Shown here: piece by piece, positions 63,047-64,000 of the stretch
How positions within the stretch are numbered: the stretch's first letter is position 1
How the letters are laid out: each line of letters begins with the position of its first letter
Origin: Mycolicibacterium canariasense
GTDB taxonomy: Bacteria > Actinomycetota > Actinomycetes > Mycobacteriales > Mycobacteriaceae
Length of the DNA: 64,000 nucleotides
Direction: 5' to 3'
Assembly: GCF_002101555.1 (NCBI RefSeq)
Contig: NZ_LQOL01000052.1
Coordinates: forward strand, 459,383-523,382
The notes under the pieces: generated by a model
The model's input: only the letters and a program-made list of their open reading frames with translations
Databases searched by the model: none
Told to the model about the DNA's origin: nothing
Made by a program: the position numbers and the translations under genes

Positions 63047-63973
63047 ATGGGTAACGAGGTGGAAACGTCGAACGGGTGGCGTGCAGGGTGGCAGGCCAGC
63101 AAGGGGTTCCTCGCGGTGTGGTTCGGAATGACTACCTTTTTGCTGGTAGCACTGGCGGTAGTCCAGGGACTGGACCTCCGATACAAGCACCCATGGGTCA
63201 GTTGGGGGACGATCCCAGAAGCGTTCGCGGCTGTCGGCACGGTGGTAGCTGTGGGGGTAGCTGTCGCGCAATCTCTGGTGATCAGCCGGCAGGCCGCAAA
63301 GGACGCAGTTGACACGGCTAAGCGGTTCGAAGCTGAGATCGCCGCCGCTGAAATTCGACACCAGGCTGAGCTTCAGCATCAGCGGGACTTAGCCGACCTA
63401 CAGCAGAGCCTTCTCCAGAAGCAGGAACAACGCCGAGCCATCGTCGAAGTCGCGCGGGCTGCATTTCGCCAGCAAAGTCTGGTCGACACACTGTGGCAGC
63501 GAGTCCCAGAAATCTACGAACTCCTCAACCGTCAGGACAGAGCGGATGCCGTAAACACCATTTCTGAGCAAGTGGGTCTCGCGACCGCCAGCTTCACCGT
63601 CGAAAGCAACAACGCAATTGCTCTCTTCATTAACGAGGACGACGGGTTGATGGTCGGGGTGTTGAATGACGTTTCCGCAGCGGTGGACAAGCTGCGCCAC
63701 ACCGATAACTACCTTCGAAAGCGCTTGATATTGGGGGAGGAGCATCACCTTGATCCCAACGATTACCACGAGTCTCAGCTGGAGGTCCAAAATTCAGTGC
63801 AACGCCTTTGGATGACCTTCGCGCCCCCTCCCACCTCGACCGACGACGCACCGACGAAGGGCAATCCGCTTAATTGGCCATGTCATATCGTGGCAGACAT
63901 GGCAGACGTGGCAGGTCTAATAGGGCTCTTCATGATTGAGGGTGTAGAACGGTCAGCTGCTGTCGGCCTGTGA
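63047..63973 (+). CDS. membrane-anchored coiled-coil protein, unknown function
   Basis: A 308-residue protein not recognised as any family. Two transmembrane helices (about 21-41 and 59-82) are followed by a coiled coil rich in Ala/Glu/Gln/Arg (about 83-135: RFEAEIAAAEIRHQAELQHQ). A soluble helical domain to the C-terminus includes DKLRHTDNYLRKRLILGEE. Base composition is visibly less GC-rich and codon use differs from the core genes upstream, consistent with acquisition. Divergent from the HEPN-like gene and possibly functionally paired. The remaining 27 bases of the window hold no feature. Confidence 0.6.
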   Translation: MGNEVETSNGWRAGWQASKGFLAVWFGMTTFLLVALAVVQGLDLRYKHPWVSWGTIPEAFAAVGTVVAVGVAVAQSLVISRQAAKDAVDTAKRFEAEIAAAEIRHQAELQHQRDLADLQQSLLQKQEQRRAIVEVARAAFRQQSLVDTLWQRVPEIYELLNRQDRADAVNTISEQVGLATASFTVESNNAIALFINEDDGLMVGVLNDVSAAVDKLRHTDNYLRKRLILGEEHHLDPNDYHESQLEVQNSVQRLWMTFAPPPTSTDDAPTKGNPLNWPCHIVADMADVAGLIGLFMIEGVERSAAVGL

Positions 63974-64000
63974 TTGGGGTGTCTGGTTGGCTGGGTGTGT

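Overview
The window is high-GC chromosomal DNA from a mycobacterium, most likely a rapidly growing environmental species (Mycolicibacterium type). Marker genes are lexA next to a chiZ-like gene, ideR-sigB, sigA-ppgK, cei, aftC, dxs, clpC2 and the coproporphyrin-type haem genes hemE-hemY-hemQ. From memory of the M. tuberculosis H37Rv map, the order from about 9.4 to 57.5 kb follows Rv2724c (fadE20) through Rv2667 (clpC2), largely without interruption. The species itself cannot be fixed from this sequence alone.

Layout. (1) 1-0.8 kb: 3' part of hflX. (2) 0.8-9.3 kb: a block lying between hflX and fadE20, holding a secreted PE-PPE-domain esterase, a four-gene lipid or steroid catabolic operon (SCP2-type thiolase, OB-fold partner, double acyl-CoA dehydrogenase, KstR-like TetR regulator) behind a perfect palindromic operator, and a convergent bisC-type molybdoenzyme. 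(3) 9.4-14.9 kb: fadE20 with its own palindromic operator, an LGFP-repeat envelope protein, lexA with its SOS box, a chiZ-like gene and nrdR. (4) 14.9-31.3 kb: housekeeping and regulatory genes including sthA, ideR, sigB, sigA, ppgK and suhB, with one frameshifted membrane-protein gene at 26.7-27.4 kb. (5) 31.3-44 kb: cei, dut, the TrkA-type K+ regulators, an APC permease, an rRNA methyltransferase, nhaA and dxs. (6) 44-57.5 kb: RNase D, hemE-hemY-hemQ, the operon ribD-like/lipoprotein/aftC/msrB, zapE, and clpC2 with two perfect operator palindromes. (7) 57.5-59.5 kb: small poorly known genes. (8) 59.6-64 kb: an accessory patch with a decayed tape-measure-like phage gene, an HNH endonuclease gene with compensating frameshifts, a phage-type zinc-finger gene cut at its 3' end by a complete 1,248-bp IS3-family element (TTC target duplication), and a divergent pair of genes: a HEPN-like protein and a membrane-anchored coiled-coil protein.

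Functional links. Stress and metal control cluster here (LexA, IdeR, SigA, SigB, NrdR, ClpC2). Haem synthesis, redox balance (SthA, MsrB, BisC), ion homeostasis (TrkA-type proteins, NhaA) and cell-envelope genes (AftC, Cei, ChiZ-like, LGFP protein) are interleaved. Many genes have a TAnnnT -10 element 6-8 nt before the start codon, the geometry of leaderless mycobacterial mRNAs. Two divergent pairs share overlapping -10 elements.

No rRNA, tRNA or CRISPR array was seen. No stretch longer than 300 bases lacks a gene. The best candidate for something undescribed is the HEPN/coiled-coil pair at 62.3-64.0 kb, but its function is not evident from sequence.
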